Of a stretch of DNA of 59,119 nucleotides, positions 1 to 7,761 are shown one piece after another. The notes below the pieces were generated by a model. It was given only the letters and a program-made list of their open reading frames with translations. It was not told where the DNA came from and did not search any database. Each line of letters opens with the position of its first letter. Positions within the stretch are counted from its first letter, which is position 1. Where the stretch lies: NCBI RefSeq assembly GCF_025685545.1, contig NZ_JAGSYC010000013.1:1-59119 (forward strand). The letters are read 5' to 3'. The translations under genes were made by a program, and so were the position numbers. The DNA is from Granulicella paludicola (GTDB lineage Bacteria > Acidobacteriota > Terriglobia > Terriglobales > Acidobacteriaceae).

Positions 1-1060
1 GGCTCACAGGCTGCTTGTCGCTCCCGCTTCCCCACACCTGGAAGGAAGCAGCTTGGGAGACACCGCTCTGCTTGTCAAGATCAAAGCCATAGAACACAAG
101 AGAGCGGTCCTTCGTATAGAAAATCCTTCCAAACGGCTTGGCGGTCTTCCCGTTCTCTCCAGTATCGAAGATGTCCGCGATATACAGATTCCGAGCTCCA
201 ATGAGGTCTCGGATATCCCTATCGTGGGCAAGGAAGTCCTTGTCCAACGCGAGCATGCGCTGATTTGCATCGAGTGCGGTTTCCTTCTCCGTGAGCTCGA
301 CGCTCAACAGATGAACCTTGTTCTCCAGTGCTTCTCTTTGCGTCGCTTGTTGGAGAGCACCAGACGTGGCCGAGGCAACTTGATCTCGGAGCTTCGTTTC
401 CTCCGTCTGGACGGCAGCAAGTTGCTGTTTCAGTTGCTCTCTCTCTGTATCGATCTGCTCGCGTTTAGACTCCTCGTCCAGCAGCTGCTGTTCGGCATTC
501 TTCTGCGCGAGTCGTGATTGAGCCACTTCATTTGCTGAGGTTTGGGCCTGTCGCTCGAGTGCCCCAAGCTTTTCTTGAGCACTTGCGAGTTGCGCCTGCA
601 ACGGATCGGGTTCCGAGTGCCGGATGCTAGGCACTGGAGGTCCGCTCTGCCCTGTCGCCGATACATCATGTTTTCGCTCGCTAAGATGGTGCGCGCCCAC
701 CATAGCGGCTAGTCCAAATAAACAGGCCGCCAGCGCCAGGCTCACGACTTTCCAGGGAACCACTCGGCTAGGTTCACTCGGCTTCGACGGCTCTGTCGCG
801 GGAAGACTTTGCATGAGCCTGCGCTCTGCGGCCTCAAAGCTTGCAGCGGACTCAATCGGGAGATCCAAGATCTCGCGGGCAGCGCTTTCAGCCATCGCCG
901 GAACGATCTGGGAGAGTATCTGTTGGTATTGCTCAAACTTCGCGCTGCACTCAGGGCAGTACGCGAGGTGAACCTGGAGAAGCGCCCAATCTTCCTGGGT
1001 CAACTCAGATTCATGGAGAGCCGTCATCGCTTCCAACTCGATGTGTAGTTGACGGTTCAC
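1..1060 (-). CDS. Membrane anti-sigma factor with zinc-finger and coiled coil (3' end outside window)
   Basis: Reading frame stays open from a GTG at 1060 (AAGGGGG about 9 nt upstream) to the window edge, about 353 residues with no stop. The N-terminus carries His-Leu-Ala-Tyr-Cys-Pro-Glu-Cys (about residues 33-40), the HxxxCxxC arrangement of ZAS-type anti-sigma factors. One hydrophobic segment lies near residues 110-130. A long charged coiled coil rich in Glu, Gln and Lys follows (roughly 155-260), and then a C-terminal domain with the pattern IADIFDTGENG...FGRIFYTKD...VFYAFDLD, resembling the extracytoplasmic part of RskA-like anti-sigma factors. It starts 46 nt after the ECF sigma gene on the same strand, so the pair is almost certainly an operon in which this protein holds the sigma factor at the membrane. 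The large coiled coil between membrane and sensor domain is unusual. Family assignment is from motifs only. Confidence 0.8.
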   Translation of the reverse strand, partial: MNRQLHIELEAMTALHESELTQEDWALLQVHLAYCPECSAKFEQYQQILSQIVPAMAESAAREILDLPIESAASFEAAERRLMQSLPATEPSKPSEPSRVVPWKVVSLALAACLFGLAAMVGAHHLSERKHDVSATGQSGPPVPSIRHSEPDPLQAQLASAQEKLGALERQAQTSANEVAQSRLAQKNAEQQLLDEESKREQIDTEREQLKQQLAAVQTEETKLRDQVASATSGALQQATQREALENKVHLLSVELTEKETALDANQRMLALDKDFLAHDRDIRDLIGARNLYIADIFDTGENGKTAKPFGRIFYTKDRSLVFYGFDLDKQSGVSQAASFQVWGSGSDKQPVS

Positions 1061-1105
1061 GAGCTTCGGCCCCCTTGGGAGCAATTCTCTACCATTTCTC
1101 TCAAT

Positions 1106-1699
1106 TCAATCGCGCTTTTCTGAGAAGAGCCCGGAACGCAGACATTCCATCCCTCGGTAGTAGTGGTTCCGAACATTTCCAAGGCTCTGGCCGCTCTTCT
1201 CTGCAATCTCGCGTAGTGTGTACCCCTCAAAAAAATGCATTTCCAGAGTCAAGCACTGATCTCCCGAAAGCGTCGACCGGAGACGTTTCAACATGGCGCG
1301 CCCATCGATGGCGTCTGTCGATGGCAATCCAACATCGGAGGGGACGAGATCCTCATCGAATTGGTCTGTCTTGTAATGACCGCGTGAGATGAGGGATTTG
1401 CGACGGTTAATCGCTCGATGGTACGTGATCTGAATAATCCAAGAGATCGCGGTACCTTTCTCAATATCGAATAAGGCCGCTTTCTGAAATAGATAAAGAA
1501 AAACTTCTTGGCGAACATCCTCAGCCTCGGCGTGGTTCCGAAGCAGCCGATAGGCTGAGTTGAAGACTACTTGGCCATGCCTTCGGAATAAAGCGGACAG
1601 CGCATCCCGTGAACCTAGTCCAACCTCCTTCAGCAGCAGTTCATCGGCATCGATCGTGTTCGACGGAGGCGGGACAACCGATACGGCAACTCGGCTCAT
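1106..1699 (-). CDS. ECF-type RNA polymerase sigma factor
   Basis: About 197 residues from the ATG at 1699 (MSRVAVSVV...; GGGAG lies 8 nt upstream). An in-frame ATG at 1804 would add 35 residues of unlikely composition. Region 2 is clear: ALSALFRRHGQVVFNSAYRLLRNHAEAEDVRQEVFL and AISWIIQITYHRAINRRKS. Region 4 follows: LTLEMHFFEGYTLREIAEKSGQSLGNVRNHYYRGMECLR, a helix-turn-helix that reads -35 elements. It should redirect RNA polymerase to a stress regulon when released by the membrane anti-sigma factor encoded immediately downstream. No obvious autoregulated promoter was identified. Confidence 0.92.
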   Translation of the reverse strand: MSRVAVSVVPPPSNTIDADELLLKEVGLGSRDALSALFRRHGQVVFNSAYRLLRNHAEAEDVRQEVFLYLFQKAALFDIEKGTAISWIIQITYHRAINRRKSLISRGHYKTDQFDEDLVPSDVGLPSTDAIDGRAMLKRLRSTLSGDQCLTLEMHFFEGYTLREIAEKSGQSLGNVRNHYYRGMECLRSGLFSEKRD

Positions 1700-1908
1700 C
1701 AGTGGCTCCCGCTCTTGGGGCAGCTCTGCGTGCTCAATCTTCGCGCCTTGGAGTTGGCTGGGATAGCATACGCCAGCGTCGGTGCTCACTAGAGGCCTCC
1801 GCACAAATATGACAGCAGATGCATTACCATTCCCTCGCTTTCCGCTTTAGGAAAACCAAATTTAGCTATTCCGTAGTGACACTCGGTGTTCCAAAAACCT
1901 CAGTCACA

Positions 1909-1926
1909 CCACACTTCGAAGTGTGG
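1909..1926. promoter_or_regulatory. 18-bp perfect palindrome at an XRE gene start (probable autoregulatory operator)
   Basis: The sequence CCACACTTCGAAGTGTGG is perfectly self-complementary and contains the GTG start codon of the downstream XRE regulator. Repressor binding here would block translation-start DNA and probably the promoter. A related CACAC-N5-GTGTG element lies upstream of the second XRE gene (55464-55478). Operator function is inferred. Confidence 0.65.
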
Positions 1927-2156
1927 CAACATTGCGAAAACAATTCGGCAAGAAATTGCGCTCTATCCGCAAGCGACACGGCCTGACGCAGGAGAAGTTC
2001 GCTGAACTACTCGATATTTCCGTCGATTTTCTCAGTTTAGTGGAACGCGGACTGAACGCACCCTCCTTTGAAACCATCGAATCTTTCTCAATCACATTGG
2101 GAATTCCTGTGCGAGAGTTCTTCGACTTTGCATCTGAAACCTTAGACAAAAGCTAA
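1923..2156 (+). CDS. Small XRE-family helix-turn-helix regulator
   Basis: A 77-residue protein that is almost entirely an HTH_3 (Cro/C1) domain: FGKKLRSIRKRHGLTQEKFAELLDISVDFLSLVERGLNAPSFETIESFSITLGIPVREFF. The segment LTQEKFAELLDIS..FLSLVERG is the HTH core. Size and composition match phage-repressor-like and restriction-modification controller proteins. The GTG start sits inside an 18-bp palindrome, which suggests autoregulation. It lies divergently from the ECF sigma gene and immediately before the gene-free stretch that precedes the defence island, so it could regulate either. No partner gene is adjacent. Confidence 0.85.
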   Translation: MATLRKQFGKKLRSIRKRHGLTQEKFAELLDISVDFLSLVERGLNAPSFETIESFSITLGIPVREFFDFASETLDKS

Positions 2157-2604
2157 TCGCGGCCTAACCTACCCGGATCATAACCCGTAGTCTCGCTCGG
2201 TGTCACCTCGAAACGACGAACGATTCTCGACCGGGGAAAGCGATTCCGCCTAATTCGAAGATGCGCATGACACATGAAAGGCACGACCGAACGTCAGTCG
2301 GCTGTTACTGTTCCGTGAGAAGATGTCCTCACACGGTACTGTGGCGAAGTGTGTTCTCTTATCTGACGGCACGGTTTCCCTGACCTGTTTCAATCTACGC
2401 AGGTGCCCTGGTGCACTCGCGAATGATGAGGATTCTCCACACTAATCGTTATCGGCGCCGCACACAGACTTCGCTAAGTGAGCGCTAAACAATGAGGATT
2501 ATGATGACCCCTTCCATGCCATGGAGACGCGCAAACGCTAAGTTATTGACGGGTAGGCACTTATAAACCGGCAGAGCCGGCAAAACCGGGCATGTGGCCG
2601 GTCT

Positions 2605-2628
2605 TTGACACCAAATTGACACCAAATT
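2605..2628. repeat. Two tandem copies of an 11-bp unit (TTGACACCAAA)
   Basis: TTGACACCAAA occurs at 2605 and again at 2616 and is followed by a T-run. It directly follows a cluster of CCGG strings. It could be a remnant attachment site or a regulator binding site; only the repetition is seen. Confidence 0.6.
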
Positions 2629-2636
2629 TTGAGGGC

Positions 2637-2665
2637 GTGAGCTGGGTCGTGGCGGGCCAGCTCAC
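2637..2665. repeat. 9-bp perfect inverted repeat
   Basis: GTGAGCTGG and CCAGCTCAC are separated by 11 bases. There is no T-tract, so a rho-independent terminator is not supported. It may be an operator or recombination-site arm near the left end of the defence island. Confidence 0.5.
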
Positions 2666-2753
2666 ACATCACTTTCCTAATAATTTTCCACAATGCAGGG
2701 GTCTCAGCTCAACGCTCAGGGCTGAGTAAATCATTCCCATCTGCGGGAAGGAT

Positions 2754-2759
2754 TATAAT
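2754..2759 (+). promoter_or_regulatory. Candidate -10 box (TATAAT) of the DUF433/DUF5615 operon
   Basis: A perfect TATAAT lies 20 nt before the ATG at 2780. No good -35 hexamer is seen at the usual spacing (TCATTC at 2731-2736), so the promoter would need an activator or be weak. Confidence 0.4.
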
Positions 2760-2779
2760 TATGCATAAGGTGGATCACG

Positions 2780-3409
2780 ATGGAGATGGCGTTCGACAGT
2801 CTCACGACAACTGAAGCTGCGGTTGTGGCCGGCGTTTCTGTAGACGACGTGAACCGCACGATCGACCGGAGAATTCTGCCCGAAAGTTTGTACAGCATGA
2901 CTGCGGTTCGCACTTTGAAACGCGATGCCTGCCTGTGGATTGCTTTTTGGTTTGAGACATCCGAATGGCTTACTCCAAATGCTCGGCAGCGAGTCATTTT
3001 GGATGGTTCAAGCCGATGCCCGTCCTGGACGGCTTTGCGGTCGTGCAAGCTACAGGAATCGCGGATGATTGAGGTTGGAATTCAGGAGCTTTGGGACGAT
3101 GTCAATGCCCGCCTCGAGGAACTGCAAAGCGCACAGGAAATGGTCGTGGAAGACCCTGAGATTCTGTCGGGGACCCCAGTCATCCAAGGCACCCGAATCC
3201 CTGTCTATGAAGTTGCCAGTCTGGTAGAGGAAAAGACCCCCATGGACGAATTGAAGGAACTCTATCCACGCTTGTCCGAAAGACAGTTCCGTCTGGCTTC
3301 TGTCTACGCGAAGGCTCGGCCTCTCCGAGGCCGGCCAAAGCGGAGATCGCTGCCCGAATCGGACATAATCTCCGTCTCGAAGAAACACCTTCGAGGGGCG
3401 TCCGTGTAG
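2780..3409 (+). CDS. DUF433-domain antitoxin-like protein
   Basis: 209 residues. The C-terminal half has the DUF433 signature EDPEILSGTPVIQGTRIPVYEVASLVEEKTPMDELKELYPRLSERQFRLASVYA (about residues 122-175), a VapB-like winged-helix antitoxin fold. The N-terminal half (TTTEAAVVAGVSVDDVNRTIDRRILPESLY) looks like a MerR-type helix-turn-helix and is found in longer DUF433 proteins. An SD-like AAGGTGG precedes the ATG. The gene sits 9 nt before a DUF5615 toxin gene, the classic arrangement. Expected role: DNA-binding antitoxin that neutralises the PIN-like toxin and represses the operon. Confidence 0.85.
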   Translation: MEMAFDSLTTTEAAVVAGVSVDDVNRTIDRRILPESLYSMTAVRTLKRDACLWIAFWFETSEWLTPNARQRVILDGSSRCPSWTALRSCKLQESRMIEVGIQELWDDVNARLEELQSAQEMVVEDPEILSGTPVIQGTRIPVYEVASLVEEKTPMDELKELYPRLSERQFRLASVYAKARPLRGRPKRRSLPESDIISVSKKHLRGASV

Positions 3410-3418
3410 GAAATAAGC

Positions 3419-3832
3419 GTGCAGAAACTGCTGATCGATGAGAACCTCAGCCCAAGTCTGGTCGAACAGGCCAACGCCAAGGGATTCGTCTGTTCACACG
3501 TCAATCACTTGGGCTTAGCGGGACTGAAGGATTGGGAATTGAAAGCGACCATTCTCGAAGGAGATTGGACGTTCATCACGAACAACGGAACGGATTTTCG
3601 TGGCCCTGCTAAGCATCCGGGAAGTCATGGCGTTTACGCAGGGATTACCCTTCACGCAGGCCTGATCTGCATCGACGCTCCTGGCGGATTGAATCTGGAG
3701 CGTCAGAAGCGTCTTTTCGATCTCATCCTGACGAACCTAAAAGAAGAGGGCGACCTCATCAATCAGGTCCTGGAAGTGGTGCTCTTGGAGGACGGGTTTG
3801 TACGCCTCACTCGTTACGGAATGCCTAAGTGA
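3419..3832 (+). CDS. DUF5615 PIN-like toxin
   Basis: 137 residues from a GTG with AGGAAATAAGC just upstream. The N-terminus MQKLLIDENLSPSLVEQANAKGFVCSHVNHLGLAGLKDWEL is typical of DUF5615 (Mut7-C/PIN-like) proteins: DEN provides a conserved acidic residue, and the later WTFITNNGTDFRG supplies the second acidic motif (TNNxxDF). Family members pair with DUF433 antitoxins and are predicted RNases. It is translationally close-coupled to the upstream antitoxin. The C-terminal 40 residues (INQVLEVVLLEDGFVRLTRYGMPK) are less conserved. Confidence 0.85.
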   Translation: MQKLLIDENLSPSLVEQANAKGFVCSHVNHLGLAGLKDWELKATILEGDWTFITNNGTDFRGPAKHPGSHGVYAGITLHAGLICIDAPGGLNLERQKRLFDLILTNLKEEGDLINQVLEVVLLEDGFVRLTRYGMPK

Positions 3833-3889
3833 AGAGAGAGAGCACACCGCGAGAAAGACCATGATTGGGATGAAATAACAGGAGGCTAA

Positions 3890-5980
3890 ATGTTTGATCG
3901 AGAAAAGATGAAAAAAGCGTTTGGCGCGCTCTCCTGGAAAGACGTTTTAGAGACTCTTAACGCAGATGATGAACCCAGTGCTGAAACTTATGAGCGTCTG
4001 ATTGAAGACGTTGTGCGGACTGGCTGCCTCATCAAGAAGCATGCGACCGCTTCGCAGCGCAAGAGCCGCGATGAATTTCGAGATAAACTCCGGGCATTCA
4101 TCGTTGAAAAGTGCAGCTCTGATGAAGTGGAATACCTGGACGTTCATATCGATGAGTGCAAGCGTATCGACGACGCTTTCAAGAGCATTCTCGACAGTGT
4201 TGGCCAATGTGTAATTAGCAAAAGAACGATCGATGAACAGGCGTGGGCGATTGTTGCTAGGGCTGTTGCCGAGATCGCGCTCGTTCACGAAAAGCTCGGG
4301 GAGTTCGTAGTCAAGAGCCCGAGGGCCAATGGTTTTGCGTTTATGAGTCCTCTGAACGTGAAGATCAAGGACGATAACGGCAATCTTTTCAGTCCTGATG
4401 CGTTAGTGAATAGTTTTATCAAAGGCATGGGCAGTTCGCTCAAGATGCTGGCCTATCAAGGCCTGCGAGATGGTTCGAGAATCGTTATGCCTCCTCTGTT
4501 CGAGCCGAGCGAAGAACTTCAGTTCGAAGCTGGTTCGCATCAGTACTATTCCCAAGTCTGGGAAGAGATAGAAAAGGCGAGCGAACACATCCGATACTGG
4601 AATGAATTGCTTACCGTTCAGGACAACGGAGTGGCCGTCGGAGATTCGGGACGACAAGAGCTTCTCCGCTTCAATCTGGAGCTTGGGACAGACGTTCTTT
4701 TCAAAACTGCACGGCTGCGTCTTGATCAGCAATTTCTGCAGAACCGAATGAAGCTGAAAAGTGTTGCGAAACTGACGCTCCTTGATCCCCGGACACAGAA
4801 TGTCCCTTTCGAGAAGAACACTTTCGTCTCTGAAGAAGAAGCTGATGCCTTCCTTTCTCTCGACGCTGTCTACAACTACCCGGTCACCACTTCCATCAAG
4901 GAGTACGGCGGTCTGAGGCTACACGAGTGGATCAGGGCCTATGCCGTTCTGGAACGTTGGTTCGCCAAAGATGCTACCGGAAAGCTTCGTCTCGAACTTG
5001 TTTCGGTCGATCGACCCAACCTGAGAGACACGCTTGTAAGAGCGTCGCTGACGCCAGCAAAGGCTGATACGTTCATCAACGCCTTGATCTTCTCGCTGGA
5101 CAAGCTGGACATGTACGACGCCCCGCTGCTTGAGGATCGCAACGGCAAGCTCTATTTCTTCGCCCCAGCGTACGCCGCTGTCTCACTGCCGAGGGTTATC
5201 CTCTCTCAGATTCACCACCAAGAAATTCAGGTTGAAGGCAAGGGAGAGCTATTCGAGGCTGAAGTACTGCTCATGTTCCAGAAAGCTGGGATCCAGGCGG
5301 TGGGGTTCAAGTACAAGATCGGAGACGAAACATTCGATTGCGATGCAGCCGTCCTGTGGGACGGTCAGTTGTTCCTTTTCGAGTGCAAGAACTACAGTCT
5401 ACCGGTTGGCCGCGCAAGTGATGACTTCTTCTTCATAAAGAAGTTGGAGGCTGCGGCGCGTCAAATCCGTCGCATATCGAAGCAGCTTCAGGAAGATCCC
5501 GAACCCTTGAGAAAGCACCTCGGTAAGAATGCTTCATGGGAAAAGGTGCACCTTGTCGTGTTGAATGCGATGCCGGTTAGCATCGCGGGTAAACAAGAGG
5601 ACGTTCATTTCTATGACGCGTCAGCTCTCGGCAAGTTCCTTCGCGAGAAGACGATCAACATCCTGGTCGATCCTTCTGGTTCCCTTGGGGAAACGACAGT
5701 CGAGGCCACGCATACTCTTTGGACAGGAGATTCACCTAGCGCGGAGGATCTTGTCACCCAACTCAACGACCCGATCCAACTAAAGATCTTTAGACGCAAG
5801 CTCACGCAAGATTGGCACTACGTCCGACTGTCCACGACCCTTCTAGCGGCGATCCCATTCATAAAAAGCGGAACTCTTACACCAGAAGAGATGCTTGAGG
5901 CTTTAGGTCATAGCAAAGAGAGTATCGACACACTTCTAAACAACGTTAAGCTAAAGATGAAGCAGTCAGAATCCATCTAG
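3890..5980 (+). CDS. Large protein with C-terminal PD-(D/E)XK (NERD-like) nuclease domain
   Basis: 696 residues from an ATG with a strong AGGAGG. I do not recognise the first 430 residues, which are mostly helical with no membrane segment. The region about 448-580 is a restriction-endonuclease-like fold: KGELFEAEVLLMFQKAGI (helix with Glu453), then CDAAVLWDGQLFLFECKNYSLP, giving Asp485, Glu498 and Lys500 in the D-x(12)-E-x-K spacing of PD-(D/E)XK enzymes, followed by a helix rich in Arg, Gln and Lys. This resembles the NERD group of nuclease-related proteins. The gene lies between a toxin-antitoxin pair and an Argonaute operon, so a role in defence against foreign DNA is the best guess. The substrate is unknown. 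Confidence 0.65.
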   Translation: MFDREKMKKAFGALSWKDVLETLNADDEPSAETYERLIEDVVRTGCLIKKHATASQRKSRDEFRDKLRAFIVEKCSSDEVEYLDVHIDECKRIDDAFKSILDSVGQCVISKRTIDEQAWAIVARAVAEIALVHEKLGEFVVKSPRANGFAFMSPLNVKIKDDNGNLFSPDALVNSFIKGMGSSLKMLAYQGLRDGSRIVMPPLFEPSEELQFEAGSHQYYSQVWEEIEKASEHIRYWNELLTVQDNGVAVGDSGRQELLRFNLELGTDVLFKTARLRLDQQFLQNRMKLKSVAKLTLLDPRTQNVPFEKNTFVSEEEADAFLSLDAVYNYPVTTSIKEYGGLRLHEWIRAYAVLERWFAKDATGKLRLELVSVDRPNLRDTLVRASLTPAKADTFINALIFSLDKLDMYDAPLLEDRNGKLYFFAPAYAAVSLPRVILSQIHHQEIQVEGKGELFEAEVLLMFQKAGIQAVGFKYKIGDETFDCDAAVLWDGQLFLFECKNYSLPVGRASDDFFFIKKLEAAARQIRRISKQLQEDPEPLRKHLGKNASWEKVHLVVLNAMPVSIAGKQEDVHFYDASALGKFLREKTINILVDPSGSLGETTVEATHTLWTGDSPSAEDLVTQLNDPIQLKIFRRKLTQDWHYVRLSTTLLAAIPFIKSGTLTPEEMLEALGHSKESIDTLLNNVKLKMKQSESI

Positions 5981-6041
5981 TGAGCTCCGTGCCACTCATC
6001 ACTCTCAATTGCATACTCTACTGCTGCAGGCTATTGTGACA

Positions 6042-7406
6042 CTAGAAAGAGGATTCCAAATCGTCTTCGCCTGAGAATCTTCCCCAATTGTCCCTTCTGT
6101 AATCTTTTGATCTTTGACCTGGTTCGGTAGCTGCCAAGATCAGCATTCTCCCAGAATCTAAAACTTCCTCAACGATTTCGGAAAGTTTGTCAGTCTGTCC
6201 TTCGCTTGATCCGATCCAGCCGTTGCGAAGTAGGTTTGTAAATTCTCCGTTACTGAAGCGACGTGTGCAGTTCTCCCAAGTGACAACAATGCCTCCTTTT
6301 GGGCCGATCACTTTAGGAGAACTCAGCAGTGTTTCCCAAAGCTCGAGAGGCAAGTACATTCCGGCAACCATTCCTGAGTCGAGCCCGATCGATGCTTTCG
6401 CTTCGCATAACTTGATGAAGAAGGGAGCCCTGTTCAGACGAAATCCAGAGGTGTCAACGGAGTTTTGTTGCGGCAGAGCTTGAAGTAGCTGCCCTGCGAT
6501 CCGCATGCGCACAAGTTCTTTCTCATGGTTATCGTCAGAATGGGGACGGTACGTCGGGATACCGTTGTCGTCGACCATCCGCTTGTACTGCACGAGGACA
6601 AAGGCTTTGTATTTATGGCTGTAATAGATCAGATCTACGCCCAATGTGCGTTCCAGAGGTTGCCGATTGCAATTCAAGATGGTGATCTGATCCGAACCAT
6701 CGGTGAGTGTTACCGAGCTGACGATATCGCGCCGCGAGATGACCATGCCGGGGAAGACCGTGTGGTCGTGATTGATTTGAGGATCTTCTCGTGAAATCAC
6801 ATCTCGCAGGCGGGCTAAGAACGGCGCTCTCTCGTCGTCCGTTGGAACTGCTCCTCGAAGCACCTTTCGTCGTACAGTCGGTCCGCCCCATGCTTGCAAT
6901 GCCGACGCTATGGCATCCCTTTCGAACGCTTCGAGGCCACCATCATTGGCACGCCGGCCAACCCGGTTCGCTTCGGAGAAGGCCCTCTGTAGGGCTCTCA
7001 TACGGATTTTGTTGTTAGGCGTATCTGGGATCAAGATTGAGAGCAGTTTTTCCCACAACCGAGGAGTCGGCCGGTAAATACCTACTAGCGGTGGCGAGAA
7101 GTTGGCTCGGAAACGCTTCGGCAGAGATGCAATGATTTCAGCCGTGCTTAGGCGTTCGACCGATATGAGATTCGAGATCATGACGTTCATTTGGCCGGTA
7201 GTGCCAAATTTACTTCGAACGCTTATGCCAAGGTAGTCCGGTTTTCGCCCCTCCAGAGAAACGATGACTAGCTCAGCCCTCCGTGGGTGATAGTCGCCCT
7301 GTGGTATCGGATAGGAGAATTGGCCATGTCGGTCAATGGCATATTCGATCTTCTGACCGAGTATCCCGCCATTAATAGCAAGCCAAAGACCGTCTTGCTG
7401 CGTCAT
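6042..7406 (-). CDS. Uncharacterised protein with nuclease-like D...QxK motif
   Basis: 454 residues; ATG preceded by AGGAGGCAGGAG. I do not recognise the family. The central part contains LERTLGVDLIYYSHKYKAFVLVQYKRM (about 251-277): Glu252, Asp258, Gln273 and Lys275 fit the E...D...(E/Q)xK core of PD-(D/E)XK nucleases, with Gln in place of the usual Glu. The C-terminus is acidic and polar, with no signal or membrane segment. It is convergent with the NERD-like gene (61 nt between stops) and divergent from the SMEK/Argonaute operon, so it may share the intergenic promoter region with the latter. Likely part of the defence island; catalytic status unknown. Confidence 0.55.
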   Translation of the reverse strand: MTQQDGLWLAINGGILGQKIEYAIDRHGQFSYPIPQGDYHPRRAELVIVSLEGRKPDYLGISVRSKFGTTGQMNVMISNLISVERLSTAEIIASLPKRFRANFSPPLVGIYRPTPRLWEKLLSILIPDTPNNKIRMRALQRAFSEANRVGRRANDGGLEAFERDAIASALQAWGGPTVRRKVLRGAVPTDDERAPFLARLRDVISREDPQINHDHTVFPGMVISRRDIVSSVTLTDGSDQITILNCNRQPLERTLGVDLIYYSHKYKAFVLVQYKRMVDDNGIPTYRPHSDDNHEKELVRMRIAGQLLQALPQQNSVDTSGFRLNRAPFFIKLCEAKASIGLDSGMVAGMYLPLELWETLLSSPKVIGPKGGIVVTWENCTRRFSNGEFTNLLRNGWIGSSEGQTDKLSEIVEEVLDSGRMLILAATEPGQRSKDYRRDNWGRFSGEDDLESSF

Positions 7407-7761
7407 CCGACTCCTGCCTCCTGAGTATCAATGCAATTCGATGATACGGTCTTGTGATCGCACCAAGTACCGATTTAACTCGACAACGTATTGAACATTG
7501 GGGCAACAGTCGAGCCTCATTTGTTGGCTGCTTGCGTGTTCAGAGCACCAACTTCGACAACGGTGACTAGAGACCCCGAAACAGCCGGTTTCGGTCCGAC
7601 CAACTCCAGGTCCTGGTTCTTGCCCTCAGGGTTTCGAGATGCTGATCTCCCGGTTTCACTCCGGTTTTCCATGCTTTTGCTAGTCTCCAGCAACTAGAAT
7701 TGTCATGAACATGCATCGTCCCGATTTCCCGTCGAATCTGGCTGAATCGAAGTGAAAACAC
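7407..7761. other. Divergent intergenic region of the defence island
   Basis: This 355-base stretch separates two divergent defence-like genes and must hold both promoters. I see no clear -35/-10 pair, no strong inverted repeat and no small gene with a ribosome binding site. Confidence 0.5.

Larger units (their letters stand above)
2157..2779. other. Gene-free stretch before the defence island
   Basis: I find no convincing coding sequence in these 620 bases. The right half is repeat-rich: clustered CCGG/GCCGG elements (about 2568-2602), a tandem repeat (2605-2628), a 9-bp inverted repeat (2637-2665) and a TATAAT box close to the next gene. The short string TGAGGATT occurs twice (about 2428 and 2494). 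The composition and position are compatible with the edge of an inserted segment, but no tRNA or integrase is visible. Confidence 0.5.
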
